DNA from: Salinivirgaceae bacterium
GTDB taxonomy: Bacteria; Bacteroidota; Bacteroidia; Bacteroidales; SZUA-534
Assembly: GCA_016342715.1 (NCBI GenBank)
Contig: JAEINW010000022.1
Span: 1-37,737, forward strand
Direction: 5' to 3'
Length of the DNA: 37,737 bases
Shown here in pieces: positions 18,409 through 27,900 of this stretch. Positions within the stretch are counted from its first letter, which is position 1, and each line of letters begins with the position of its first letter. The translations under genes were made by a program, and so were the position numbers. The notes under the pieces were generated by a model. The model ran no database searches. It saw nothing but the letters and a program-made list of their open reading frames with translations, and was not told where the DNA came from.

Positions 18409-19860
18409 TTATACTTTCTGACTTTTCCATTTGCCTTTTTTAAAAAAATACAATCCAAGTAAGGTCATTATCGATTCTGCGATTATGATTGCATAAAATA
18501 CTCCATTTTCGTCGAGCCCAACTTTCAATGCTAAAAAATATGCCAAGGGTATTTCAATAAGCCAAAATGCAATAAAATTTACTTTTGTTGGGGTTTTTGT
18601 ATCACCCGAACCATTAAAGGCTTGCACCAATACCATTCCCAAACCATAAAATATAAATCCATAAGATACAATCTGCAAACACTGCGACCCTATTTGGATA
18701 AGTTTTACTTCATCGGTAAAAAAACCAATAAATGGCTCGGGAATTATGATGAAAATAAAACTTATAATTCCCAAAACAATCATATTAATTTTTGCTACCG
18801 CCCAAACAGATTTTTCTGCTCTATCTGGTCTATTTGCTCCTAAATTCTGGCCAACTAAAGTTGCGGCAGCATTGCTTAGACCCCATGATGGAAGAAGAAA
18901 GAATAATACAATCCGAATTGCAATAGTATATCCTGCAACTGCCTCACTACCAAAATGTGAAATTACACGAACCATAAAAACCCAACTTGTAGTTGCTATA
19001 ATCATTTGTCCAATACCTCCTGCAGAAATATTTATTAAGTGCATTATTTTCTGCCAATTTATGTGTATTGGCAAATGTCTTATGCTTATTCTGCTAGATC
19101 CTTTGAATAAAATATATAATTGAAAAAATACGGCTACTCCTCTACCTATATTTGTGGCAACAGCAGCTCCAGCAATTCCCATTTCAGGAAATGGACCAAT
19201 ACCAAAAATTAACAAAGGATCTAAAATTATATTTAAACCATTTGCTAACCACAAAACGCGCATTGCTATGGCAGCATCGCCAGCCCCTCTAAATATTGCA
19301 TTATTTATAAATAATAGCATAATAACAATATTTCCTCCAAACATAATTATTGGATAGCTACTGTGCTCATTTAATATTACTTCTGAAGCTCCCATTAACT
19401 TAAGCATATCTTTTGCAAATACCATTCCTGGAACAGCAATCATAAGTGAAACAATTAGTCCTACAATAATGGCTTGCAATCCTTCTGCTGATGCTTCTTT
19501 GTTTTTCTTTTCTCCTATTCTTCGTGAAACAAGCGCCGTAGTACCCATGGCTAATCCAAATGCAATGGCATAAATTAATGTTAGAAGTGATTCTGTAATT
19601 CCCACAGTAGCAACCGCATCTGCGCCCATTTTTGATACAAAAAATATATCAACAACAGCAAATATTGATTCCATAATCATTTCCAATACCATTGGAATGG
19701 CCAATAAAAAAACAGCCTTGCTTATTGGGATTTTTGTAAAATCGCGATCGGATCCCGCAATAGATTCTTTAAGAGCATTCCAAAAACCTGAAATTGTGAA
19801 TGTTCTTTTATTTTTATTTAACTTAAGTGATAATATATATTTCTTTGTTTTTTTAGTCAT
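18409..19860 (-). CDS. MATE-family multidrug/sodium exporter
   Basis: A 483-residue inner-membrane exporter with twelve expected helices. After an N-terminal cytosolic tail rich in Lys (residues 1-45), the pattern FLLAIPMVLEMIMESIFAVVDIFFVSKMGADAVATVG marks the first MATE half. ATTALVSRRIGEKK and GAGDAAIAMRVLWLANGLNIILDPLLIFG follow. The second half includes WGLSNAAATLVGQNLGANRPDRAE and QAFNGSGDTKTPTKVNFIAFWLIEIPLAYFLA. The likely role is proton- or sodium-coupled export of cationic drugs; the substrate is unknown. A 45-codon frame upstream (19853-19990) runs into this start, and repeat R lies just beyond. Confidence 0.93.
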   Translation of the reverse strand: MTKKTKKYILSLKLNKNKRTFTISGFWNALKESIAGSDRDFTKIPISKAVFLLAIPMVLEMIMESIFAVVDIFFVSKMGADAVATVGITESLLTLIYAIAFGLAMGTTALVSRRIGEKKNKEASAEGLQAIIVGLIVSLMIAVPGMVFAKDMLKLMGASEVILNEHSSYPIIMFGGNIVIMLLFINNAIFRGAGDAAIAMRVLWLANGLNIILDPLLIFGIGPFPEMGIAGAAVATNIGRGVAVFFQLYILFKGSSRISIRHLPIHINWQKIMHLINISAGGIGQMIIATTSWVFMVRVISHFGSEAVAGYTIAIRIVLFFLLPSWGLSNAAATLVGQNLGANRPDRAEKSVWAVAKINMIVLGIISFIFIIIPEPFIGFFTDEVKLIQIGSQCLQIVSYGFIFYGLGMVLVQAFNGSGDTKTPTKVNFIAFWLIEIPLAYFLALKVGLDENGVFYAIIIAESIMTLLGLYFFKKGKWKSQKV

Positions 19861-19990
19861 TTTGTTTTCGTTTTCGTCTGTTCTTACTTCGATATCTGGT
19901 ATGGTTTTTAACCATACAAATAGAATTACTTGTTGTTGATTCCACTATTGGGAATACAAATGCGACATTAGATAAATCATAAATGTTCAT
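19853..19990 (-). CDS. Possible 45-residue leader frame overlapping the MATE start
   Basis: An ATG at 19990 opens a 45-codon frame whose last codons AAT GAC TAA contain the ATG of the MATE gene in another frame. The peptide starts MNIYDLSNVAFVF and ends in a strongly basic tail (RYRSKNRRKRKQND). Its ATG lies in the AACAGATGAA block shared with repeat copy 1, where the same block provides the alkaline phosphatase start. It could be a translated leader affecting MATE expression, or a chance frame. No homology is recognised. Confidence 0.2.
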   Translation of the reverse strand: MNIYDLSNVAFVFPIVESTTSNSICMVKNHTRYRSKNRRKRKQND

Positions 19991-20117
19991 CTGTTTATTT
20001 TTATTTTTTATTAAATCGGTCAGATGGAATACGCCATAAATAACTTAGCAAAGCGTTCTCACTGGCTTTGCCAGTAATCATTGCGGTTTGTATGCAATTT
20101 ATTGCTTATGGCTATTT
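19986..20117 (-). repeat. Dispersed repeat R, copy 2 (upstream of MATE gene)
   Basis: Partner of 8611-8742. It contains a perfect small hairpin, ACTGGC TTT GCCAGT, at 20061-20075, and its outer parts (CCATAAATAA and TTGCTTATGG) are inverted relative to each other, so the whole unit may fold. It lies upstream of the MATE gene on the same strand. Confidence 0.75.
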
Positions 20118-20659
20118 CATAATAAAATCCTCCGATTTTAAATTTGCTTAATAAAAAGTTTTCTTTGAATTTTGAATAAAAGGACGAATATCAATCAGTT
20201 TTCCCTAGCAGAATGCAGGGACAAACAGAACAATTATTGTTGATATATTCGTTGTAGTTTTCATAATACACAAAATAAATACATTTATTTATTTATTGCA
20301 ATAGTATTATAAAAATAACAGGTAAAATTAATTAGTGTGACTAATAAAACGAATAAATTCGAATATTTCCATCGCTCGCCCCCTGATCCCCTAAAGGTGA
20401 ACCACCTCACGTTGAGCGGGTTGATCCCTTTAGGGAACAAGAGGGCGTGTGCAAACAAAGGAAATAAGCTAGTTTTCTTAGAGCCACTAATTAGTAAATG
20501 CAACTTTTAGGGTTAAGGTGCGAAGTTCATTATATATTTACATTGTACAAATATATCATACCTGTGTGAGCACAAAATGACCAATATTAGGTGTTGGTTA
20601 TTTAAAATTATTATTTCTATATTAGTAAATCTTAATTATTAACCATAAAAAAAATAATT
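20118..20659. other. Non-coding stretch with a GC-rich hairpin block
   Basis: No convincing gene. An AT-rich part holds nothing recognised. Then 20374-20455 is much richer in G and C than its surroundings and contains the inverted pair CCCTAAAGG (20389-20397) and CCTTTAGGG (20427-20435). A 72-codon minus-strand frame (20285-20503) crosses this block but its peptide looks like translated repeat, so I do not call it a gene. The last 100 bases should hold the promoter of the following plus-strand gene. Confidence 0.5.
20389..20435. repeat. GC-rich inverted repeat (REP-like)
   Basis: CCCTAAAGG and CCTTTAGGG form a perfect 9-bp stem, extended after small gaps by TGAACC against GGTT. The spacer includes CACCTCACGTTGAGCGG. 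The base composition stands out from the AT-rich surroundings, as expected for a repetitive extragenic palindrome. Confidence 0.6.
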
Positions 20660-21091
20660 ATGTCTCAAACTATTACAATTTACATTTCTGCTGACACCCT
20701 AAAGTTAAAACAACTTTTCCCAGATGGTGGCGATATTACTGATCATACTATTATTGTTATGACAGATAGCAATGACAGCCCTGTTTATGAGTCAATATTT
20801 CGTGACAAATTAATTACAAGCGCACAATCAGATGATGCAATTAAATGGGTAATAAGCAGTGGCACTGAAAGAGTCTCTGTTAGTTTTACTGAATTTAGAG
20901 CTGACCAAAATGCTTCAAAAGTGTTTATAAATACACCAACAAAAAACCCAAGTAATCCTTCTGAATTTGATGCACAAATAAAATCTGGCATTAAAGGCGA
21001 GATTGATACAGAATATTTCTTATCCTTTTGTATTAATAGTGACGAAAGGATTGTTTGGACTTGGGATCCAATGATAAAAGTAAGATATTAA
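20660..21091 (+). CDS. Small cytosolic protein of unknown function
   Basis: A 143-residue protein with no signal peptide and no membrane segment. It is predicted to be beta-rich, with alternating hydrophobic strands (TITIYISADTLKL, IKWVISSGTERVSVSF, YFLSFCINSDERIVW). It ends in WTWDPMIKVRY. A WDP ending with a following Ile is reminiscent of AidA/PixA-type inclusion-body proteins, but the match is weak and I do not claim the family. It stands alone with its own strong terminator, 62 bases before the histidine kinase start. The lack of an operon partner gives no functional hint. Confidence 0.65.
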   Translation: MSQTITIYISADTLKLKQLFPDGGDITDHTIIVMTDSNDSPVYESIFRDKLITSAQSDDAIKWVISSGTERVSVSFTEFRADQNASKVFINTPTKNPSNPSEFDAQIKSGIKGEIDTEYFLSFCINSDERIVWTWDPMIKVRY

Positions 21092-21119
21092 CAATAATTT
21101 AAAAACCATTTAATTAACC

Positions 21120-21143
21120 AAGAGGCTGAATATTCAGCCTCTT
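21120..21143 (+). terminator. Palindromic terminator between orphan gene and histidine kinase
   Basis: AAGAGGCTGAA, then TA, then TTCAGCCTCTT, a perfect 24-base palindrome followed by ATTATAA. It lies 29 bases past one stop and 11 bases before the ATG of the histidine kinase, so it may also shape the kinase mRNA start. Confidence 0.8.
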
Positions 21144-21153
21144 ATTATAAATT

Positions 21154-22932
21154 ATGAAACATTTAATAGTATTTGCCTCAATTCTACATTTTTTTTTTCC
21201 TATAAACGTTCAAAGTCAAACTTTACTTGAAAAAGAATACAACGATGCCTATCAAATGGCTGTTAAAAATGAAGGAAGTCTTTCTTTGAAATACTCTTTC
21301 ATTGCTTTAGAAAAAGCAATAGAATTAAACAATCCAAATTATATAGCAAATTCATATTTAGAAATATGTTTTGATTACGATGAAATTGGAAACTATACAA
21401 ATGCCTTAAATTATGCTCTAAAATCAGCTTCCGAATATGAGAAATTAAATAACAAAAAGGGTCTTGCAGCTTCATATTCGATATTAGGAAATATATATGC
21501 TCATATTAGTAATTACAACCTAGCAATAGAGTATTTCAAAAAGTCAAATTTATTAAGAGAACATAAAGACTCAATATTAATTGAGCAGGTCAAATTAAAC
21601 ATTGGTGATGCCTATCGACAAATGCATAAATATGATAGTGCACTGTATTATTTTAACCAAACTTTAGCTGCTTTTTTAAAATATAATGACAGCATTGGAA
21701 TTGCCTATTGCTATTGCAATTTGGGCTTAGTCTATTTAAACTTAAACGAACAAGTAATTGGTGATTCCATATTGAATAAATCATTTGAATTACTTAAGCA
21801 TTTAGAAGATTACTTGCCTATTGTAATTGCAACATTTGAAAAAGCAGAATTAGAATTCAACCGAGGGCATCTTCTTGAAGCTAAAAAGTTAGCATTAGAT
21901 GCAAATTCTTTGGCAATAAAATTCAATTTTAAAACCGAAATTAGAGATATTCTATCTTTATTGTCAAAAATTGCTGAGAAAAATAATGATTACAAGAATG
22001 CATTCAATTATCTGAGTGATTATCAAGAATATAAAGATTCTCTTGTAAACGACAAAGTGGTTTCACAAATGGCCGAGATGCGTGCTGAATTTGAAATTTC
22101 GCAGAACGAAGTAGAAATGACCTACTTAAAAAGAATAAATAATGCAAGAGCCAATTTGCTCATTATAGCTGGCATAGGGCTTCTTGCCATTGTCATTTTA
22201 TCAATATTTTTATATATTCGCAACAAACAACGCAAAGAAGCAAACAAAAAACTTTCTGAATTTAACGAAGAGCTGCAACAAAAAAATTATATCATTCATA
22301 ACCAGCTGGAGGAAAAAGGAATTTTAATGAAGGAAATCCACCACAGGGTTAAAAATAACCTTCAAATAATTTCAAGCATTATCAACTTACAAAGCATGCG
22401 CATTGATAATAAAGAAACCATTGAAATATTCGACGAAATGCAACGACGAATTATGGCCATTTCTTCCATTCACCAAAAATTATATCAAAGCGATTCAGTT
22501 TCCATAATAAACATGAAAGATTATCTGGGCGAGGTAGTTGATGCCACCCATAGTGCTTTTAACAACAAAGATTTGAATGTGAGTTACCAAATAGCCATTC
22601 AAAATGTAAATTTAAATATTGATGCTGCAGTTTCTATCGGACTTATTGTAAATGAATTAACCACCAATGCATATAAATATGCTTTTTCGGCAGATAAAGA
22701 AAACCACCTGTTAATTTCTCTCAGTCACGACGGAAACTCCACGTGTAAATTATTAATTCATGATAATGGACCGGGCATTCCAGAAGGTAAAGATATTTTC
22801 AAGTCGAATTCTTTAGGTTTGCGAATGGTATCATTATTAACTCGGCAAATGAAAGGTGAAATAAGTGCTGAAAATAAAGATGGAACCATCTTTAGCATTA
22901 CATTTACTGACATTAAAAACAAGTTAACATAA
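21154..22932 (+). CDS. TPR-containing sensor histidine kinase, HisKA_2 type
   Basis: A 592-residue two-component sensor. A signal peptide covers residues 1-22, then tetratricopeptide-like helices at about 25-290 form an extracytoplasmic sensor. A coiled-coil stretch precedes a single membrane helix near 330-352 (LLIIAGIGLLAIVILSIFLYI). A second coiled coil (about 355-390) leads into the phosphoacceptor motif EIHHRVKNNLQIISSI, with His397 just before Arg. Then come the HATPase N box (LIVNELTTNAYKYAF, about 497-511) and G box (DNGPGIPEG, then NSLGLRMVSLL). The HisKA_2 dimer domain is typical of kinases paired with LytTR or output regulators in Bacteroidota. The response-regulator gene starts 48 bases later and is its likely partner. 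Confidence 0.93.
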   Translation: MKHLIVFASILHFFFPINVQSQTLLEKEYNDAYQMAVKNEGSLSLKYSFIALEKAIELNNPNYIANSYLEICFDYDEIGNYTNALNYALKSASEYEKLNNKKGLAASYSILGNIYAHISNYNLAIEYFKKSNLLREHKDSILIEQVKLNIGDAYRQMHKYDSALYYFNQTLAAFLKYNDSIGIAYCYCNLGLVYLNLNEQVIGDSILNKSFELLKHLEDYLPIVIATFEKAELEFNRGHLLEAKKLALDANSLAIKFNFKTEIRDILSLLSKIAEKNNDYKNAFNYLSDYQEYKDSLVNDKVVSQMAEMRAEFEISQNEVEMTYLKRINNARANLLIIAGIGLLAIVILSIFLYIRNKQRKEANKKLSEFNEELQQKNYIIHNQLEEKGILMKEIHHRVKNNLQIISSIINLQSMRIDNKETIEIFDEMQRRIMAISSIHQKLYQSDSVSIINMKDYLGEVVDATHSAFNNKDLNVSYQIAIQNVNLNIDAAVSIGLIVNELTTNAYKYAFSADKENHLLISLSHDGNSTCKLLIHDNGPGIPEGKDIFKSNSLGLRMVSLLTRQMKGEISAENKDGTIFSITFTDIKNKLT

Positions 22933-22980
22933 ATATTTTGTTACTTTTATTGCCATTTAATACCAAATAAAAAAAGCATC

Positions 22981-23718
22981 ATGGCAAATGTTAAAATACT
23001 TATTGTTGAAGATGAATTATTAATTGCAGAAGACATTCGCATGCAATTAGAAATTTTAGGATACGAGGTTAGCGGAATGGCCGTTAGCTACAACGAAGCA
23101 TTAGAATGTATAATGCAAGAATTACCCGACTTGGTTTTAGTAGACATTACCATTGAAGGAGCAAAAGATGGTATTGAATTGGGAAAATTTTTACGTGAAG
23201 AAGTAGATCTTCCATTCATTTATTTAACCAGTCATGCCGATAAGGTCACGGTAGCCAGAGCAAAAGAAACTCAACCCGACGCTTATTTATTAAAACCTTT
23301 TAAATCGGCTAATTTATTCACATCTATTGAAATGGCTCTTGCCACCGCTTCGTCAAATCACATAAAAGAAGATAGCGATGAAGCAAAGGACGATTTCATT
23401 TTAAAAGATTGCCTTTTTGTAAAAAAAGACAATGCTTTTATTAAAATTAAACTTGACGAAATAAAATATTTAAAATCAGAAGGAAATTACTTAACTATCT
23501 TTATAAATTCAAAAGAAAAGTATCAAATCAGAAGCTCTATTAGAAACTTTATTGAGAATTTACCTGAGGACATTTTCTTTCAAACTCACAAATCATATAT
23601 TATAAATTTAAAACACCTTGACCAATTCTCATACACCAATGTAACCATCGAAGGAGAAGAAATTCCTTTATCGAAAAGCAAAAGAGACTTATTATTTTCA
23701 AAAATGAAAACCTTTTAA
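22981..23718 (+). CDS. LytTR-family response regulator
   Basis: A 245-residue DNA-binding regulator. The receiver domain (1-125) has acidic residues E10 and D11, phosphoacceptor Asp55 (LVLVDITIEGAKDG), the switch region (YLTSHADK) and the conserved Lys in YLLKPF. A short linker (about 126-140) leads to a LytTR domain (about 143-245). This has YLKSEGNYLTIFINSKEKYQIRSSIRNF and FFQTHKSYIINLKHL, the usual LytTR landmarks. It is co-transcribed with the TPR kinase upstream. Target genes are unknown. A hairpin terminator follows. Confidence 0.95.
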   Translation: MANVKILIVEDELLIAEDIRMQLEILGYEVSGMAVSYNEALECIMQELPDLVLVDITIEGAKDGIELGKFLREEVDLPFIYLTSHADKVTVARAKETQPDAYLLKPFKSANLFTSIEMALATASSNHIKEDSDEAKDDFILKDCLFVKKDNAFIKIKLDEIKYLKSEGNYLTIFINSKEKYQIRSSIRNFIENLPEDIFFQTHKSYIINLKHLDQFSYTNVTIEGEEIPLSKSKRDLLFSKMKTF

Positions 23719-23740
23719 TTCGTTTTATTTTATTAAAATA

Positions 23741-23772
23741 AAATAGCTGACAACAGGCGTCGGCAGCTATTT
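23741..23772 (+). terminator. Terminator after the response regulator
   Basis: AAATAGCTG and CAGCTATTT form a 9-bp stem around a 14-base loop, in which GAC and GTC can pair as well. It follows an AT palindrome just past the stop. Confidence 0.65.
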
Positions 23773-23826
23773 AAATAGGGATGGGAAAGCATGTGTTGAA
23801 ATAAGTATATGCTTTTGGATTAATGA

Positions 23827-24306
23827 TTATTTCAATCGTTTCAAAGCACAACCTATTTCAAGGTCGTTATATAATTCAATAAAATCTTTGTCGTGCAACT
23901 GATTTCTATTACTAATATTGTAATACAGACTTATTACACATTTTATTGCATTTTTATAATCATCTTTAATATTTGCAATCATTGACAGCTTGTTAATGTC
24001 ATCCAAAACCGATCTTTCAAAATTCGTTCCATCTTTGCTTTCAATATTAAATTCTGCAATTACTTTTTCCTTAGGGTTTTCAGCCATTGGATTAAAAACT
24101 AAGTCGACATTATCTTTCGATTCATATACCGGCTGTTCGCTTAACACTAAATGGCTACTATGTAATTTAAAAAATTCGAAGAACTCTCTTTTAACTTCTT
24201 CACCCAAGCCATTGTTGTGGATAACATATTCTTTTAGCTTTGGCGAAATAGAATCACACCAATCAATTAAGGCCTTTGCTATGTGATCCATTGTAAACAT
24301 CATCAT
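23827..24306 (-). CDS. Protein of unknown function, possible nuclease-like fold
   Basis: A 159-residue cytosolic protein, second gene of a two-gene unit. Its ATG shares one base with the stop of the upstream gene (TAATG), which supports the start. The middle part, VDLVFNP (residues 69-75) followed by KVIAEFNIESKDGTNFERSVLDDINKL, has the layout of a restriction-like core: an Asp strand, then a strand with Glu, then a helix DINKL. However, the expected ExK is EFN, so activity is doubtful. I recognise no named family. The MMMFTM opening leaves several alternative starts. Confidence 0.6.
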   Translation of the reverse strand: MMMFTMDHIAKALIDWCDSISPKLKEYVIHNNGLGEEVKREFFEFFKLHSSHLVLSEQPVYESKDNVDLVFNPMAENPKEKVIAEFNIESKDGTNFERSVLDDINKLSMIANIKDDYKNAIKCVISLYYNISNRNQLHDKDFIELYNDLEIGCALKRLK

Positions 24307-24734
24307 TACAAAATAGTATTTTCTTCAAATATGTTAAATTTTCCTTTTATAAAATGTAACGATTCTTGATTGTTGCCATAAGTTATGCTAACAAAACAAC
24401 TTTTTGATGTTTTACTATTATCTATTACATTGGGTTCAATAATGTATTCTATTTCTCCTTCAATATAATAATCTTTGTTTACCACATGTTTAATTTGGCA
24501 TTTTCCATTTGCATCAAAACGATACTTTTTTGTTTCCATTTTACCATGTTCTAATAAATTAGAATTTAAACGAACATCAAAACAAATATCTTTTTTATCG
24601 ATGAATTCAAGCGTATGAAAATTAAAAATAAAGATTGGATCAAGTTTCGTTACCTTAGTTGGTACTTGAAAACAATATTTCTTCTCAATATTTTTTTCCA
24701 AAACATTAGGCGCTATTTCAATTAGCTTTTCCAT
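24306..24734 (-). CDS. Protein of unknown function (first of a coupled pair)
   Basis: A 142-residue protein without signal peptide or membrane segment, predicted to be mostly beta. Phrases such as FDANGKCQIKHVVNKDYYIEGEIEYIIEP suggest a beta-sandwich. No motif points to a function. It is followed by the 159-residue gene with a one-base stop/start overlap, so the products are probably made together and may bind each other. It is divergent from the BNR-propeller gene. Confidence 0.6.
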   Translation of the reverse strand: MEKLIEIAPNVLEKNIEKKYCFQVPTKVTKLDPIFIFNFHTLEFIDKKDICFDVRLNSNLLEHGKMETKKYRFDANGKCQIKHVVNKDYYIEGEIEYIIEPNVIDNSKTSKSCFVSITYGNNQESLHFIKGKFNIFEENTIL

Positions 24735-24957
24735 AAAGACGATTTTAGTTGCTTGCTTTTTTTATTTTCTAAATCAAATTTATACTACATTTACATTTCT
24801 ACCTAAACTTTGTGATGTACAGTACTAATTTTGGTATCTTCTATTGAATACTTGTGATTAACTACTGTATTTATTATTGATAAGTAACACAAACTTATAT
24901 TTCATGATAAAAATAAAAAACCTTATCTTTTTTGCTTTAAAAACTAAAACATGTAAC

Positions 24958-27900
24958 ATGACCATTTTAACACACTTAAAATCATTTTTTTTAATTGGAA
25001 TACTTTTAACATTATCTTTTGGAGAAGCACATACCAAAGAAAAATTAAAAACCGAAAACAAAGATACCTTAGTAAATTCATCTTTAGTTAGTGGGCTGAA
25101 ATTTAGAAGTATAGGCCCGGCATTTACCTCAGGGCGAATTGCTGACTTTGCCGTTAATCCAACAAATTATTCGGAATATTATGTAGCCGTAGCAAGCGGA
25201 AATATTTGGAAAACAACAAATAATGGAATAACATTTGAGCCTGTTTTTGATAATTACGGCTCCTATTCCATAGGTTGTTTAGCTATTGACCCCAAAAACA
25301 CTAACGTTGTGTGGGCGGGTACAGGCGAAAATAACCATCAACGCGCTTTAGGATATGGCGATGGTATTTACCTCACGGTTGACGGAGGAAAATCATGGAA
25401 GAATATGGGATTAAAAGAATCGCGCCATATTGGTATGATATTAATAGATGGAAGAAATTCAAATATAGTTTATGCTGCATGTGAAGGATCAACATGGGGA
25501 CCAGGAGGAGACCGAGGACTATTTAAAACCACTGATAAAGGTAAAACCTGGAATAAAGTTTTAACGATTTCAGAAAACACAGGTATAAATAATATTATTT
25601 GCGATCCAAGAAATCCTGATATATTATATGCTACCAGCGAACAACGTAGAAGACACGTGCATACCAAAATAGGTGGTGGACCGGAAAGTGCCATACACAA
25701 ATCGGAAGATGCTGGCAAAACATGGAAAAAATTAAAAGATGGGCTACCTGAAGAAGACATGGGAGGAATTGGCATAGCCATATCCCCACAAAATCCCGAT
25801 GTGATTTATGCCATAATTGAAGCAGCAAATAATGCAGGTGGCTTTTTTCGCTCAACAGATAGAGGCGAATCGTGGGAAAAGATGAGCGATCATTCATCTA
25901 GTGGACAATACTATAATGAGATTTATTGCGACCCCGTTGATTTTGATAAGGTGTATTCCGTTGAAACTTTTTCACAGCTCACAAAAGATGGAGGAAAAAC
26001 CTGGACAGCCTTGAGTACAAAAGATCGTCATGTAGACGACCATGCTTTATGGATTAACCCAACAAATAATAAACATCTAATTATAGGTGGAGATGGTGGT
26101 GCTTATATTACATATGATGGCGGTGAAAACTGGAGACAAGTTTCTAACCTTTCGGTAACTCAGTTCTATCGTGTGGCTGTTGATAATGAAAAGCCATTTT
26201 ATAACGTTTATGGAGGAACACAAGACAATGCTACTTTAGGTGGCCCATCAAGAAATTTAAGCAGTTTTGGAGTAACTTCAGGCGAATGGATTGTAACTGT
26301 TTTTGGCGATGGATTTTGGTCTCAGGTTGATCCAACAAATCCTAACATTGTTTATTCTGAATGGCAATATGGAAATGTGGTTCGCTACGATAAAAAAAGT
26401 GGAGAAAAAGTATTCATTAAACCACGCGAAAGAAAAGATGAATTAAGCTACAAATGGAACTGGAATTCACCAATAATAATTAGTCACCACTCTCCTACTC
26501 GACTGTACATGGCAGCTAACAAAGTATTCCGAAGCGATGACAGAGGTGATAACTGGAAAGTGATTTCGGATGATTTAACTACAAAAATTGACAGAAATAC
26601 CTGGCCTGTGATGGGTAAATACTGGAGTGTTGATGCCGTGGTAAAAGATGTGTCAACCTCACAATTTGGAACCATTGTTTCAATGGATGAATCACCCAAA
26701 CAAGAAGATTTACTTTATGTTGGAACCGATGATGGTTTGATTCAAATTACTGAAAATGCAGGTCAAAACTGGACCAAAATTAATAAATTCCCGGGAGTAC
26801 CTGAATACACTTACGTGAGTGATATTTATGCCTCACAATTTGACGCAAATACAGTTTATGCATCATTTGACAATATGAAAAGAGATGATTTTAAACCTTA
26901 CATTTTAAAAAGTAGCGACAAAGGAAAAAGCTGGGTATCCATTGCAGCAAACCTCCCTGAAAATGGAACGGTACATACTATTCAACAAGACCATATAAAT
27001 CCTAAATTGCTTTTTGTTGGAACTGAATTTGGAATATTTTTTACCATTAACGAAGGAAAAGATTGGGTTCAGATGAAATCAGGAATACCTACTATAGCTG
27101 TGCGAGACATTGCCATTCAAAAAGATGAAAGCGATTTGGTGTTGGCAACTTTTGGCCGTGGTTTTTATATTTTAGATGACTATTCTTCTTTAAGAGATTT
27201 AACCGAAGAATTAGCGAACAAACCTTCTTATTTATTTCCTATAAAAGATGCCTTGATTTACATGGAGACAAGCAAAATTTATGGTCAAGGAGCCACTTAT
27301 TTTGGGGCAAAAAATCCAGAGTACGGTGCAAATTTTTCTTTCTTTTTAAAAGAAGTTCCCAAAACAAAAAAGGAAATTCGTCATGAAAAGGAAAAAGAAC
27401 TATTTAAAGCAAGTAAACCCATTCCTCAACCAAGTGTTGAAGAACTTCAAGCAGAAGAAAATGAAATTGATCCTTATTTAATAGTGACCATAAAGGATTC
27501 AGAAAACAGTATTATTCGCACTTTAATTAACAAACCAGCTGAAGGAATTCAACGAATAAATTGGGATTTAAAATATAACAACCCTAAGGTTATTAATGAT
27601 GTAAAAGAATTTAATCCTTTTATGAAAAAAGAGGGTGGAGTTTATGTACTACCTGGAAGTTATTCAGTTGAAATAGCCATGGTTCATAACGGAATTTCAA
27701 CACCATTGGCTGGCACTAAAAAATTTGAAGTTAAACCTTTAAACAATACAACTATTCCAGCTAATAATAGAGCAGAAATGGTGGCTTTCCAAAAGCAAGT
27801 ATCAGAATATGCAAAAAGCATGAATGGAGCTGTATCGCTGCTTGAAAACCTTCAGGAAGAGGCTTTAGCTATTAAACAAACTGCTTTAACTTTAACAGGA

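Noticed and set aside
20285-20503. A 72-codon minus-strand frame as a gene
   Set aside because: It crosses the GC-rich palindromic block and its peptide has no domain-like features; more likely translated repeat.
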